NCBI RefSeq assembly: GCF_009696315.1
Contig: NZ_VUMG01000001.1
Coordinates: forward strand, 620,001-684,000
Direction: 5' to 3'
Source: Cutibacterium porci
Lineage (GTDB): Bacteria; Actinomycetota; Actinomycetes; Propionibacteriales; Propionibacteriaceae
DNA length: 64,000 bases
The number at the start of each line of letters is the position of its first letter. Position 1 is the stretch's first letter. The translations under genes and the position numbers were made by a program. Of this stretch, positions 45,484 through 55,236 are shown one piece after another. The notes below the pieces were generated by a model that had not been told where the DNA came from, made no database searches, and worked only from the letters and a program-made list of their open reading frames with translations.

Positions 45484-46998
45484 TTAGCGTTCCCGCAGGA
45501 ACATCTGATACGCGGGCGAACCAGAAACGTCAGACCACGGATAGCCGATGTTATCGAGGTGAGCGGACAGGTCAGGATCATCGGCGGCACCTTCAAACCC
45601 GGCGAGAACCCGTCCAGTATCCATCGCGAAAGAGCGGTAGTGGAATAAGGAAATATTCCAGCGGGTGCCCAAGGTCGTGAGGAAGTGAGTGAGTGCTCCC
45701 GGAGACTCTGGGAAGACGAATGAAACGACTTTCTCACCGACAGACCGTGATGGGTGCCCGCCAACCATATAGCGCACGTGGGTTTTAGCGGCTTCGTCGT
45801 CAGACAGATCGACGACTCGGTGGCCCGCGTTGCGCAACGTATCGACGATCTCGGAACGCTCATCACGATGTGCCAACTGCACGCCGACGAAAATTGCCGC
45901 AGAATCGTCGTCAGCTAGCCGGTAATTGAACTCGGTGACCATGCGACCGCCTAGCAGATGGCAGAAGTCCAGGAATGCTCCCGGACGCTCGTCAATAATG
46001 ACCCCGAACATTCCTTCGCGGTGGCCGCCGATCTCAGCACGCTCTGCGATGTGACGCAGGGACCCGAAGTTGAGGTTGGCCCCGCTGAGCACGGTGGCGA
46101 GTTTCTCGCCGTGGATGTCATTAGCTCGCGCGTACTTTTTGAGCCCTGCTAGCGCGACAGCCCCGGCGGGCTCAGCGACTGCGCGAACGTCGTCAAAAAG
46201 ATCTTTGACCGCGGCACTGATCTCGTCAGAGTCGACGGTGACGACGTCATCGAGGCGATCCTTGAGTAGTCGGAAGGTTTCGTCACCGATTCGGGCGACG
46301 GCCACCCCCTCGGCAAACAGTGAAACTCGATCCAGGGTCACCGGCTTTCCGGCTGCCATGGCGGCTGCCAAGCACGCCGACTCGGCAGGTTCGACTCCGA
46401 TGATCTTGATGTGGGGCATGAGCTGCTTGACGAGAACGGCGATTCCGGCTGCCAGGCCTCCGCCACCGACGGGGACGAAAATCCGGTTAATATCGGCGGC
46501 GTCCTGGATCAGTTCCAGCCCGATTGTTCCCTGACCGGCGATAACGAGCGGGTCGTCAAAAGGGGCGACGTAGGTCAGATTGTCCCGCTCAGCTAGTTCA
46601 AGGGCGTGAGTCTTGGCTTCGTCAAAGGAATTTCCAGCTAGCACGACCTCGCCGCCGAGCTGACGCACTGCGTCAACCTTGATCGACGGCGTGGGGCGCG
46701 GCATGACAATTCGCGCCTTGACGCCCAACCGAGAACCCGACAAGGCGACTCCTTGGGCGTGGTTGCCTGCTGAGGCCGTCACCACCCCGGCGCGGCACTC
46801 TTGGTCGGTGAGATTGCGCATCCGATTGTAGGCGCCGCGAATCTTGAAAGAATGTACCGGTTGACGGTCTTCTCGCTTGACGAGTACGGTGTTGTCGAGA
46901 CGTCGCGATACATTCGGCATATACTCAAGCGGAGTTTTTTGTGCGACCTCATATACGGGGGCACGCAGTACGGCGCGCAGGTAGTCTTGATCACTCAT
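45484..46998 (-). CDS. ilvA: Threonine ammonia-lyase, biosynthetic
   Basis: It makes 2-oxobutanoate for isoleucine. VHSFKIRGAYNRM holds the PLP Lys, VTASAGNHAQGVALSG the substrate loop, and VPVGGGGLAAGIA the phosphate cup. After about residue 330 come two ACT-like regulatory regions (GAFLDFCHLLG and GALTHFLTTLG), as in feedback-regulated biosynthetic forms. 504 residues from ATG 46998. It lies 11 bases after ilvD and shares its leader. Confidence 0.95.
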   Translation of the reverse strand: MSDQDYLRAVLRAPVYEVAQKTPLEYMPNVSRRLDNTVLVKREDRQPVHSFKIRGAYNRMRNLTDQECRAGVVTASAGNHAQGVALSGSRLGVKARIVMPRPTPSIKVDAVRQLGGEVVLAGNSFDEAKTHALELAERDNLTYVAPFDDPLVIAGQGTIGLELIQDAADINRIFVPVGGGGLAAGIAVLVKQLMPHIKIIGVEPAESACLAAAMAAGKPVTLDRVSLFAEGVAVARIGDETFRLLKDRLDDVVTVDSDEISAAVKDLFDDVRAVAEPAGAVALAGLKKYARANDIHGEKLATVLSGANLNFGSLRHIAERAEIGGHREGMFGVIIDERPGAFLDFCHLLGGRMVTEFNYRLADDDSAAIFVGVQLAHRDERSEIVDTLRNAGHRVVDLSDDEAAKTHVRYMVGGHPSRSVGEKVVSFVFPESPGALTHFLTTLGTRWNISLFHYRSFAMDTGRVLAGFEGAADDPDLSAHLDNIGYPWSDVSGSPAYQMFLRER

Positions 46999-47009
46999 CG
47001 GTGGCCTTC

Positions 47010-48887
47010 TCACTCGGCTATCGGGCGGACTTGGGACAGGTCTCGTACCCCGCCACGGTCGGCGGAGGAGGCGAGCATCCCATAGGCGCGTAGGGCAGTG
47101 GACACATGACGTGGACGTGAGGAGTGGGGGGTCCACGCGTCGATTCCGCGGGCTTCTTCTTCGTCGCGGCGACGCGACAATTCAGAATCGTCGACGTCGA
47201 GGCTGATCGTGCGATTGGGGATGTCAATGCTGATGGTGTCGCCATCGCGCACCAGAGCGATGAGACCACCGGAGGCGGCTTCAGGGGACACGTGACCGAT
47301 ACTCAGGCCGGAAGTGCCACCAGAGAACCGGCCATCGGTGAGCAGTGCGCACTCCTTGCCTAGGTGCATCGACTTGAGGTAGCTGGTCGGGTACAGCATT
47401 TCTTGCATTCCCGGGCCGCCCTTGGGGCCTTCGTGGCGGATAATGACGACGTCTCCCGACGTGACTTTCTTACCGAGAATCCCGGCAACGGCATCGTCTT
47501 GGGATTCATAGACGACAGCTGGTCCGGAAAAGGTAAGGATGGACTCGTCGACTCCCGCCGTCTTGACGATGCAGCCGCGCTCAGCGATATTGCCGAAGAG
47601 CACCGCTAGTCCGCCGTCAGCGGAGTAGGCATGGTCGATGTCACGAATGCAGCCGTTCGTTCGGTCGGTGTCGAGACTCTTCCAGCGGGACGATTGGGAA
47701 AACATCTCGGTAGTGCGCACTCCGCCAGGGGCAGCCGAGTACAGAGTTCGGACGTCATCGTCGGGGTCAGACATCAGGTCATAGTGAGCGATCTCGACTC
47801 CCATGGTGGCGGGCGTGCCGTCGGGTGACCATACCGTGGTGGCGGTGGTGTCGATGAGCCCGCCCCGGTCCAGTTCGGCAAGGATGCCGAGCACGCCACC
47901 GGCGCGGTGAACGTCCTCAACGTGGAAGACGTTTGTTGAGGGAGCCACCTTGCACAGGTGCGGCACGGTGCGAGATAGGAAGTCAATGTCTGCCATGGTG
48001 AAGTCGACTCCGCCTTCTTGGGCAGCGGCCAGTAAGTGCAAGACGGTGTTCGTCGAGCCTCCCATCGCGATGTCGAGGCTCATGGCGTTAGTGAAGGCAG
48101 CTTTGGTAGCAATCGATCGGGGCAGTACTGAGGCATCGTCGTGGTCATACCAGCGGTTGGCTAGGGAGACGACGGTGCGTCCGGCAGTTTCAAAGAGCCG
48201 ACGACGATCCGAGTGGGTGGCTAGCAGAGACCCGTTTGCGGGCAAGGCGAGCCCAAGAGCTTCGGTCAAGCAATTCATGGAATTGGCCGTGAACATGCCT
48301 GAACATGATCCGCAGGTCGGGCACGCGTTGGCTTCCATGAGTTCAATGTCAGAGTCGGACGCGGTCTCGTCACCGGCAGCAACCATGGCGTCGATGAGGT
48401 CGAGTTTGCGCTCCCCGTCAGTCAGCGTTGCTGTGCCAGCCTCCATGGGGCCGCCGGATACGAAGACGGTCGGTATGTTGAGGCGCAACGCGGCCATCAA
48501 CATACCCGGGGTGATTTTGTCGCAATTTGAGATGCAGACGAGGGCGTCGGCACAGTGGGCGTTAACCATGTACTCCACGGAATCTGCAATGAGCTCGCGG
48601 CTGGGGAGGGAGTAGAGCATGCCGTCGTGACCCATGGCGATGCCGTCGTCGACTGCGATGGTATTGAACTCCTTGGGGACGCCGCCGGCGGCGCGCACCT
48701 GCTCGGCCACGGTCTTTCCGACGTCGCGCAGCCCGACATGGCCGGGGACGAATTGAGTGAAGGAGTTCGCGATCGCCACGATAGGACGGCCAAACTCATT
48801 GTTACGTGTGCCGGTGGCGCGCCACAGTGCGCGAGCGCCGGCCATGGCGCGTCCGGCTGTGCTGGTGGCGGATCTCAGCGTGGGCAT
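47010..48887 (-). CDS. ilvD: Dihydroxy-acid dehydratase
   Basis: It catalyses the third step of valine and isoleucine synthesis and holds an Fe-S cluster. Visible are [48 protein letters not shown] and the C-terminal [23 protein letters not shown] 48887 has a GGGGGA site eight bases upstream and gives 625 residues. A leader peptide and attenuator hairpins lie upstream (48923-49017). Confidence 0.96.
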   Translation of the reverse strand: MPTLRSATSTAGRAMAGARALWRATGTRNNEFGRPIVAIANSFTQFVPGHVGLRDVGKTVAEQVRAAGGVPKEFNTIAVDDGIAMGHDGMLYSLPSRELIADSVEYMVNAHCADALVCISNCDKITPGMLMAALRLNIPTVFVSGGPMEAGTATLTDGERKLDLIDAMVAAGDETASDSDIELMEANACPTCGSCSGMFTANSMNCLTEALGLALPANGSLLATHSDRRRLFETAGRTVVSLANRWYDHDDASVLPRSIATKAAFTNAMSLDIAMGGSTNTVLHLLAAAQEGGVDFTMADIDFLSRTVPHLCKVAPSTNVFHVEDVHRAGGVLGILAELDRGGLIDTTATTVWSPDGTPATMGVEIAHYDLMSDPDDDVRTLYSAAPGGVRTTEMFSQSSRWKSLDTDRTNGCIRDIDHAYSADGGLAVLFGNIAERGCIVKTAGVDESILTFSGPAVVYESQDDAVAGILGKKVTSGDVVIIRHEGPKGGPGMQEMLYPTSYLKSMHLGKECALLTDGRFSGGTSGLSIGHVSPEAASGGLIALVRDGDTISIDIPNRTISLDVDDSELSRRRDEEEARGIDAWTPHSSRPRHVSTALRAYGMLASSADRGGVRDLSQVRPIAE

Positions 48888-48922
48888 TGTATTCCCCCTT
48901 GACGACGGCATAGGCATGACAA

Positions 48923-48989
48923 CGCCCTCCATCCGGAAGTGGAAGGAGGGCGCGCGGTTGAAATCCGGTGCGTGGTTAGGCCGCGCGCC
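48923..48989 (-). promoter_or_regulatory. Transcription attenuator of the ilvD-ilvA operon
   Basis: In the minus-strand RNA, CGCCCTCC (plus-strand 48945-48952) pairs with GGAGGGCG (48923-48930), with an inner UCC/GGA stem, making a terminator-like hairpin. Its 5' arm overlaps CCGCGCGCC (48949-48957), which can instead pair perfectly with GGCGCGCGG (48981-48989) in the end of the leader ORF. The two folds exclude each other, the layout of classical amino-acid attenuation. The T run after the hairpin is poor (TTGT). Confidence 0.65.
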
Positions 48990-49017
48990 GGGTAATGAGG
49001 ATCCAACCGTTCATCAT
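48976..49017 (-). CDS. ilv leader peptide (13 residues)
   Basis: The [16 protein letters not shown] has consecutive Ile-Leu-Ile codons followed by Thr, all branched-chain pathway products or precursors. Its last codons contain the 5' arm of an antiterminator. A ribosome stalled on Ile/Leu would leave that arm free, while one reaching the TAA would cover it and allow the terminator. The ribosome-binding site (GAG) is weak. Confidence 0.6.
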   Translation of the reverse strand: MMNGWILITRRAA

Positions 49018-49110
49018 GGGCTCGACGCTAGCAGCGTTCAGGAAGATGGAACGTCGGTCCGCATCCCGAGATGCGCGGGGATTGGATCGGGTGTCAACGG
49101 TCGTGACCGG

Positions 49111-49791
49111 TCAGGGGTGTAGGTGGGCCATGAAAGGCATGATCGGGGCGAGTAGTCCGGTGCTCATCCAGAACATGCCGAAAGCCATCGCGAAATCGGC
49201 GAGACCGGAGAGGCGAATCGCCACTGGATCGGTAGCGACTACGTGGCAGGTCGGCACCTTGTCGGGGTGTTCCGCGCGGCCACTGACGGCGCGCCATAGC
49301 CCGGCGATAGCCATGGCCAGCAGGGCGACCATGAGCGGGACTCCGACGACGGCGTAACCGTGCATGGCGGCGTCGACGGTCATGGTGTGGTCGCCGTGCA
49401 TGGGGCTGTGGGCCATATGCGAGTGCTCAGCCATGAGTGAGGACATGTTGCGCATGGCAGCCAAGTGCCAGACCATCGCTGCGAACATTGCGGCGTGACC
49501 CCACGACGACCACGACGATCGCCAGGCGGCCATGAACACCATCCACGCGGTGAATACAGCAAAGATAATGACTGGTGTCGTCGGGCCGCCGATCGCAGAG
49601 ACTAAAGGTTTCCACCACGATTTCGCCACCATGACGATCATGGTGGCGGCCATGACGACGTGGATCCAGGTAGAGATCTTAGTGACGACGGTCGGAGCCT
49701 TGACGGCATCCCATACTGACCACACGAGTGACCATGCAAAAAGGATGAGAAGCCCGACGAAGGTGACGGGCGTTGAGGTGAGGGTGAACAT
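49111..49791 (-). CDS. Membrane protein, DUF5134-like, His/Met-rich
   Basis: ATG 49791 has AGGAG five bases upstream. The 226 residues contain about six hydrophobic helices. Between helices 4 and 5 is a loop rich in His and Met (MAEHSHMAHSPMHGDHTM), and more His/Met lie at the end (PFMAHLHP). Actinobacterial DUF5134 proteins have this form; a role with copper or another metal is only a guess from the loop. It diverges from the mycothione reductase gene. Confidence 0.75.
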   Translation of the reverse strand: MFTLTSTPVTFVGLLILFAWSLVWSVWDAVKAPTVVTKISTWIHVVMAATMIVMVAKSWWKPLVSAIGGPTTPVIIFAVFTAWMVFMAAWRSSWSSWGHAAMFAAMVWHLAAMRNMSSLMAEHSHMAHSPMHGDHTMTVDAAMHGYAVVGVPLMVALLAMAIAGLWRAVSGRAEHPDKVPTCHVVATDPVAIRLSGLADFAMAFGMFWMSTGLLAPIMPFMAHLHP

Positions 49792-49921
49792 TGCGCTCCT
49801 GTGAAACCGGTAGGGGCTGGCGATCACCCTACATGGTGAGGCCCATGATGACCGGGACAACGATCCTGCTTTGCAGTGGGTTAACGAAATTCGCCTGCGG
49901 TGCAGATGACAGACTGGGGTT

Positions 49922-51322
49922 ATGGAGCACTACGACATTGTCGTCATTGGTTCAGGTTCGGGAAATACGATCCTGGACGAGGAGTTTGCCGACCGGCGCG
50001 CCGCCATCATCGACTCTGGCATCTTCGGAGGTACCTGCCTCAACGTTGGTTGCATACCGACGAAGATGTTCGTGCTCCCCGCCGATTGTGCGACGTCGCC
50101 GTCGCAGGCGGCTCGGCTGGGAGTGAACTTGCAGTTCCGTGGAGCGCGGTTCGCATCGATCCGTGACCGGATTTTTTCCCGAATAGATCCCATATCTGAG
50201 GCTGGGCTTTCGTACCGCCACAAGCTGGAGAATATTGACGTTTACACTGACGAGGCGACATTTGTTGATGCACACACCCTTCAGGTGGGGGACAAGCAGA
50301 TCGCTGCTGACCAGATCGTCTTAGCAGCCGGATCGCGTCCACGAGTGCCCGATGTCCTTGGTATCGACGATCCCAGCTTGGCGGAGTCCATTCACACCTC
50401 CGACACCATCATGAGGTTGGCGGAACTGCCTCAACGGCTGGTGATTCTTGGCGGCGGGTTCATCGCGGCGGAGTTTGCCCATATCTTTTCTGGGCTGGGG
50501 TCCCAGGTGACCGTCATCAACCGTTCTGGTCGAATGCTGCGCCACGAGGATCGCGAGATTTCGGAGCGGTTCACGGAACAGATTGGGCGGCGGGTAAGGC
50601 TGCGAATGTCGGAGGGATTAGTGGGCATTGACCGTGACCCCGGTGGTCACCTGGTGGTGCTGACTGTCGATGGCGATGGTGTCGACTACGACTACCCGGC
50701 AGATATCGTCCTCAACGCCACAGGTCGGGTTCCCAATGGGGATCGCCTCAACCTGCCAGCCGCTGGTGTTGACGTTGACGACGATGGGTTCGTCGTGGTT
50801 GACGAGCATCAACGCACTAACGTCGCGCATATTTGGGCTCTCGGTGACGTGTGTTCCCATTGGGAGCTTAAACATGTGGCCAATCATGAGGCGCGGGTAG
50901 TGCGTCACAACCTCTTGCATCCAGACGATCTGGTCAGCTCCGATCACCGCTTCGTGCCGCACGCGGTCTTTTCGAATCCGCAGGTTGCTGCGGTCGGTGC
51001 CACCGAACAACAGCTATTGCAGTCCGATATTCCATATGCATCGTATCTTCAAGAATATGCTGACGTCGCTTATGGCTGGGCTCTTGAGGACGAGGGGCAT
51101 TGTGTCAAGCTGTTGGGAGACCCACAGACGAGAACGCTGTTGGGGGCGCATATTATCGGGCCTCAAGCGTCCACCCTCATCCAGACGTGCATTCAGGGGA
51201 TGAGTACCGGACAAACGGTTGATGATATGGCGCGTGGGCAGTATTGGATTCACCCCGCCTTGCCCGAGGTCGTCGAGAATGCCTTGCTAGGGCTTGGCAG
51301 GGAAATGGACGCCCGAGGCTAA
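49922..51322 (+). CDS. mtr: Mycothione reductase
   Basis: It regenerates mycothiol, the actinobacterial glutathione equivalent. YDIVVIGSGSGNTILDEE is the FAD motif with the GSGSGN form typical of this enzyme, and FGGTCLNVGCIPTKM holds the redox cysteines. RLVILGGGFIAAEFAHIF binds NADPH, and IHPALPEVVENALL carries the His-Glu pair. 466 residues. Confidence 0.94.
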   Translation: MEHYDIVVIGSGSGNTILDEEFADRRAAIIDSGIFGGTCLNVGCIPTKMFVLPADCATSPSQAARLGVNLQFRGARFASIRDRIFSRIDPISEAGLSYRHKLENIDVYTDEATFVDAHTLQVGDKQIAADQIVLAAGSRPRVPDVLGIDDPSLAESIHTSDTIMRLAELPQRLVILGGGFIAAEFAHIFSGLGSQVTVINRSGRMLRHEDREISERFTEQIGRRVRLRMSEGLVGIDRDPGGHLVVLTVDGDGVDYDYPADIVLNATGRVPNGDRLNLPAAGVDVDDDGFVVVDEHQRTNVAHIWALGDVCSHWELKHVANHEARVVRHNLLHPDDLVSSDHRFVPHAVFSNPQVAAVGATEQQLLQSDIPYASYLQEYADVAYGWALEDEGHCVKLLGDPQTRTLLGAHIIGPQASTLIQTCIQGMSTGQTVDDMARGQYWIHPALPEVVENALLGLGREMDARG

Positions 51323-51368
51323 ACGTCGACGGTCTGCTGCGTGCATCCGCGAGCTCGGGGATTGCTCC

Positions 51369-52394
51369 TCAGTGTTGCCGCTTCTTGTCCTGGACGAGAT
51401 CGTGCAGCTTCTCGGTGCCGGTGATGGTCAGTGGGGTTGGTGGATCAGTGAGGGCGAACGACATTGTCACCACGTGACCGTTCTTCACAGCCTTGAGTTC
51501 CTTAGCCCCCTTGAAAGACAGAAAGGTCGGTTCTACCTGCGACATGGCACCGTCGCCGGCCAACAGTACGATCCATTCGGGGTTCTTGTGCAGTAAGTCC
51601 TCCATCGTCGCGTCAGAGACGCGTGTCGTATTAGAGTGATACATATTGCGTAAGCCAGTGGCGGCAAACATTGGCTCAATCATGCTTGACGATCCGTAGG
51701 TATAGAACTCGGTGCTACCCGGAGTGATGTACAGGGCGACGGCATCGGCCTTGGCTCCAGATGAAGTCTCCTTTTCGATAGTGGCGATTTTCTTTTCAAG
51801 GTCTTTATTGACGTGGTTGGCTTTATCTGGGACATTGAAAATCTGTCCGACCTTATCCACCTCATCCTTAACCTGGGAGAAAGTAGCGGGGGCGGGTGGT
51901 TTCTTGTCGGTGCACATGGCGTCGGTACTGTACATTTTGACGCCAGATTTACGTAGAGCGTTGCGATCCACTCCCGTGTCGTAACCGATAACGAGGTCCG
52001 CATGGTGCTCAAGGATCGTCTCAGTAGATACCTTGACGCCGCCAGTATTGAGTTGCTGTGACGCGATCGTCGGGATGGCCTTGAGCTTAGCGAGGGTCTT
52101 GGCATCATAAGCCCCCTCCTTGATCTGCCCGGCACGAGCAACAACGTGATCGAGCACACCAAGGGCATTCATCGTGGACGCGTCGGTGTCTCCCATCATG
52201 ATGACCCGCTTCGGTGGATCGGTGAAGGTGAGTTTTTCTTGACAACTCATGACGGAGCGCCCTGTCGTCGAGGTGGTTGGGCCCTCGGTCGACGATCCGG
52301 CGCAGGCAGCCATGGTCAGGATGCACAGACCAGCAAGTGCAGCTGAGAGGCGTGTTCGGTGAATGCGCGATGGAGACATCATATTCTCTTTCAT
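51369..52394 (-). CDS. btuF: ABC importer substrate-binding lipoprotein, probably cobalamin
   Basis: A lipoprotein signal ends in LTMAACAGS. The mature part is a type III (FecB/BtuF) binding protein: PKRVIMMGDTDASTMNALGV, LEHHADLVIGYDTG, WIVLLAGDG. ATG 52394 overlaps the ATPase stop (ATGA); ATGs at 52382 and 52379, after AAAGAG, are alternatives. Protein family alone also allows iron-siderophore or heme; the B12 riboswitch in front of the operon points to a corrinoid. Confidence 0.85.
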   Translation of the reverse strand: MKENMMSPSRIHRTRLSAALAGLCILTMAACAGSSTEGPTTSTTGRSVMSCQEKLTFTDPPKRVIMMGDTDASTMNALGVLDHVVARAGQIKEGAYDAKTLAKLKAIPTIASQQLNTGGVKVSTETILEHHADLVIGYDTGVDRNALRKSGVKMYSTDAMCTDKKPPAPATFSQVKDEVDKVGQIFNVPDKANHVNKDLEKKIATIEKETSSGAKADAVALYITPGSTEFYTYGSSSMIEPMFAATGLRNMYHSNTTRVSDATMEDLLHKNPEWIVLLAGDGAMSQVEPTFLSFKGAKELKAVKNGHVVTMSFALTDPPTPLTITGTEKLHDLVQDKKRQH

Positions 52395-53167
52395 TGTTTG
52401 GGTGGCTCATTGTTGGGAGGATTGAACAGTAGGTGGATGCGGCCGTTGTGGGTGATTCGCTCGACGCCTACCCGATATACGTCGGAGAGCAGGTCGGGGC
52501 GCAACACCTCTTCACACGGGCCAGACGCGACTAAGTGTCCCTTATCGAGGAGTACTAATTGGTCGGCTACCCGGGCTGCCAGGTTGAGGTCGTGCAGCAC
52601 GATGATGGTGGTGGAGTCGATGCTGCGAACGAGGTTGAGCAGTGCGAACTGGTGGCCAATATCGAGGTGGTTCGTGGGTTCGTCGAGGAGCAGGTGACCA
52701 GCCTGCTGGGCAATTGCTCGGGCGACGAGAACACGCTGACGTTCCCCTCCAGACAGTTGGGTGACGAGGCGAGACGCCATGCCGGTGAGATCGGTACGTG
52801 CCAAGGCGGCGTCGACGATTTCGCGGTCGGCGGCGTCTCCATATGCCATGAGGGAACGGTGGGGCAGGCGTCCCAACGCGACGGTGTCGCGGACTGTCAG
52901 CGGCAGAGCTTGATCGGGGGTTTGCGACACGACGGCGACGTCGCGGGCGATGTCGCGGCGACTCATCGTGGACAGGTCTCGGTCGCTGACCGTGATTCGT
53001 CCCGAACAGATAGCGACATTGCGATACAAAGCTGACAGCAAGGTGGACTTGCCTGCGCCATTCGGGCCGACGATACCCACCGTTGTGTGGTGATCTGCAG
53101 ACACATCGACGCTATCGAGGACAACTCGCTGCCCACGTCGAACAACCACGTCGCAGGCGGCAATCAT
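52391..53167 (-). CDS. btuD: ABC importer ATPase, probably cobalamin
   Basis: It is a FepC/BtuD-type ATPase of 258 residues: VGIVGPNGAGKSTLLSALY (Walker A), QLSGGERQRVLVARAIAQ (signature) and LLLDEPTNHLDIGHQ (Walker B and D loop). It is coupled to the permease (4-base overlap) and the binding protein. Substrate assignment follows the riboswitch. Confidence 0.88.
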   Translation of the reverse strand: MIAACDVVVRRGQRVVLDSVDVSADHHTTVGIVGPNGAGKSTLLSALYRNVAICSGRITVSDRDLSTMSRRDIARDVAVVSQTPDQALPLTVRDTVALGRLPHRSLMAYGDAADREIVDAALARTDLTGMASRLVTQLSGGERQRVLVARAIAQQAGHLLLDEPTNHLDIGHQFALLNLVRSIDSTTIIVLHDLNLAARVADQLVLLDKGHLVASGPCEEVLRPDLLSDVYRVGVERITHNGRIHLLFNPPNNEPPKQ

Positions 53168-54183
53168 GCCAGCGTCCTCCTGACGAGTACCAGCAGGAAG
53201 GGAGCACCAAGCAGACCGGTGACGACGCCTATGGGTAGTTCGGCCGGGCTAAAGACGGTTCGGGAAAAAGTATCGGCCCACACCAGAAAGATGGCGGCAG
53301 CAATTGCCGACGACGCGACCAGTCGACGGTGCCCATGACCGATGAAAGATCGCATGAGGTGGGGAATGACTAATCCGACGAACCCGATCCCGCCCGAGAT
53401 CGCCACGGCCATCGCCACTCCAGCCGAGACTGGAACGAGGAGCAGAACTCGTATCCTCGCCGGGTCGATGCCCACGGCGATTGCGGTGGAGTCGCCGGAT
53501 GCCAGGGCATCGAGCCATGGCGCGCAAGCCCACAAGAGTGCGGCGAGAACGACGGCCACGATGACGCTTGTCCACCCCTGGGCCCAGCTCGCACGGGAGA
53601 GGTCACCGAGGGTCCAAAACATGACAGCGCGGGCGGTCTCGGGAGAGTCAGATGAGAAGATGATGAAATTTGTGACAGCTTGGCACACGAACCCCACTGC
53701 GAGACCGGCAAGGATGAGTCGCAGAGTCGACGAATTCCGTCCACCCGCCATGAACAACACGATGGTGGTCGACAGCAACGCGCCAAGGAAAGCCATTCCG
53801 GCTACGCCTAACGTCGATGAGACGCCGATGAGGATGATCGCGGTTGCGGCCCCACACGAGGCACCGGCGCTGACGCCGAGGACGTAGGGCTCTGCGAGGG
53901 GGTTTCGCACTACCGCCTGTAGGGCGACACCGGATACCCCGAGAATCGCTCCTACCCCTAGTCCGGTGACGATACGGGGCATCCTGTTCTGCCACACGAT
54001 GGCGTCAGTGACGAAATCCCACGTCACATGCACGGGGATACCGCAGTGGTCAGCGAGTACTCCTAGGACCTGGTCGATCGGTACCGGGGCGGCACCAAAC
54101 GCAATAGACAGCACCGGCGTGAAGACGATCAGGGTCGTCAACAGTGCGAAACGCGCCGATAGTCGGCGGTGGGGTCGAGCCAA
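53164..54183 (-). CDS. btuC: ABC importer permease (FecCD/BtuC family), probably cobalamin
   Basis: The protein has about nine to ten helices. Family blocks include RIVTGLGVGAILGVSGVALQ, RNPLAEPYVLGVSAGASCGA and ISGGIGFVGLVIPHLMR. The frame is open to ATG 54261, but that ATG lies inside the cobalamin riboswitch. TTG 54183, 50 bases past the riboswitch with GAGGA upstream, gives 339 residues, normal for the family, so it was chosen. The exact start is uncertain. Confidence 0.85.
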   Translation of the reverse strand: MARPHRRLSARFALLTTLIVFTPVLSIAFGAAPVPIDQVLGVLADHCGIPVHVTWDFVTDAIVWQNRMPRIVTGLGVGAILGVSGVALQAVVRNPLAEPYVLGVSAGASCGAATAIILIGVSSTLGVAGMAFLGALLSTTIVLFMAGGRNSSTLRLILAGLAVGFVCQAVTNFIIFSSDSPETARAVMFWTLGDLSRASWAQGWTSVIVAVVLAALLWACAPWLDALASGDSTAIAVGIDPARIRVLLLVPVSAGVAMAVAISGGIGFVGLVIPHLMRSFIGHGHRRLVASSAIAAAIFLVWADTFSRTVFSPAELPIGVVTGLLGAPFLLVLVRRTLA

Positions 54184-54232
54184 GGAAGCCGTCCTCGTCA
54201 GGGCCGAGTCGCGCGGCCGTCGGGTAGATAGC

Positions 54233-54366
54233 GTCCGAGAGGTTTTCGGACTCAGCATCATCCGAACGGGCGCCTTCCCGGGTTACCCCCAGTGGCCGTC
54301 TGCCTGTTCGTCCGCCTTACCGCTGCGCGTCAGTCCCCGATTTGCACGAGGTTCCCTGCGTCGGAC
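54233..54366 (-). ncRNA. Cobalamin riboswitch
   Basis: On the minus strand, in order: GTCCGA (P1), CAGGGAACCT, GTGCAAATCGGGGACTG, CGCGCAGCGGTAA, GGCCACTG, GGGAAGGCG, GATGATGCTGAGTCCGAAAA (B12-box-like), then TCGGAC closing P1. These match the conserved blocks of the AdoCbl riboswitch, in the actinobacterial form with GAGTCCG. It stands directly before the FecCD-type permease, so B12 probably represses the importer. Confidence 0.9.
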
Positions 54367-54392
54367 GAAGTCAGCTTAGCATTGCTTCACCT

Positions 54393-54410
54393 AGGGGGTT
54401 AGGACCCCCT
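54393..54410 (-). terminator. Hairpin downstream of pstB
   Basis: AGGGGGT and ACCCCCT close a 4-base TAGG loop, 32 bases past the pstB stop and just upstream of the riboswitch transcript. No T run follows. It may end the pst transcript. Confidence 0.45.
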
Positions 54411-54441
54411 CCATAGCAACGGCTGACCCGTGCCTAGCCAC

Positions 54442-55218
54442 TCAGCCGAAACGGCCCGAGATGTAATCTTCGGTGGCTTTTTCTTTCGGGTTAGAGAAGA
54501 TCTTGTCAGTGGAGTCGATCTCGACGAGATGGCCGGGCTCACCCTGTGCCTTCAAGTTGAAGAACGCGGTCTGGTCAGACACGCGCGCCGCCTGCTGCAT
54601 GTTATGGGTCACAATCACGACGGTGAAGCGTTCCTTAAGTTCCCCCACGAGATCCTCGATGGCGAGCGTGGAGATCGGATCAAGGGCTGAGCAGGGTTCG
54701 TCCATAAGGAGGACTTCGGGTTCGACGGCAATAGCGCGAGCGATGCACAACCGCTGCTGCTGACCACCAGACAGGGAGGCGCCGGAACGATCCAGACGAT
54801 CCTTCACCTCACCCCACAAGTTGGAGCCGCGCAGCGCCTTCTCACAGGCTTCGTCGAGGAGCTTGTTATCGCGCACGCCATTGAGCTTCAGCCCAGCGAC
54901 GACATTGTCCCGAATAGACATCGCCGGGAAAGGGTTGGCTCGCTGGAAGACCATGCCGACATTGCGTCGCACAGCAACCGGGTCAACGTTCTTACCGTAT
55001 AGGTTGACGCCGTCTAGCTCTACTTTGCCGGTGCAGTACGCGCCTGGAATGACCTCGTGCATGCGATTGAGGGTGCGCAGCACTGTCGATTTGCCGCACC
55101 CCGACGGGCCGATGAAAGCCGTCACTGTGCGGGGCTCAACCGTCAGGTTGACTGCCTCAACGGCGTGGAAGGAGCCGTAGTAGATATTGAGGTCCTCGAC
55201 CTCGATCCGCTTTGCCAT
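54442..55218 (-). CDS. pstB: Phosphate ABC importer ATPase
   Basis: 258 residues: [20 protein letters not shown] (Walker A, PstB type), [20 protein letters not shown] (signature), [15 protein letters not shown] (Walker B) and [20 protein letters not shown]. It powers PstCA. It is the last gene of pstSCAB, 18 bases after pstA. Confidence 0.96.
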   Translation of the reverse strand: MAKRIEVEDLNIYYGSFHAVEAVNLTVEPRTVTAFIGPSGCGKSTVLRTLNRMHEVIPGAYCTGKVELDGVNLYGKNVDPVAVRRNVGMVFQRANPFPAMSIRDNVVAGLKLNGVRDNKLLDEACEKALRGSNLWGEVKDRLDRSGASLSGGQQQRLCIARAIAVEPEVLLMDEPCSALDPISTLAIEDLVGELKERFTVVIVTHNMQQAARVSDQTAFFNLKAQGEPGHLVEIDSTDKIFSNPKEKATEDYISGRFG

Positions 55219-55236
55219 ATTCAGCTCACTTTCGTG

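Noticed and set aside
54376-54394. DtxR/IdeR-like iron box (TTAGCATTGCTTCACCTAG) before the FecCD-type transporter
   Set aside because: It matches the 19-base consensus at about 13 positions, but its centre is poor, and the cobalamin riboswitch directly downstream gives a better explanation for control.
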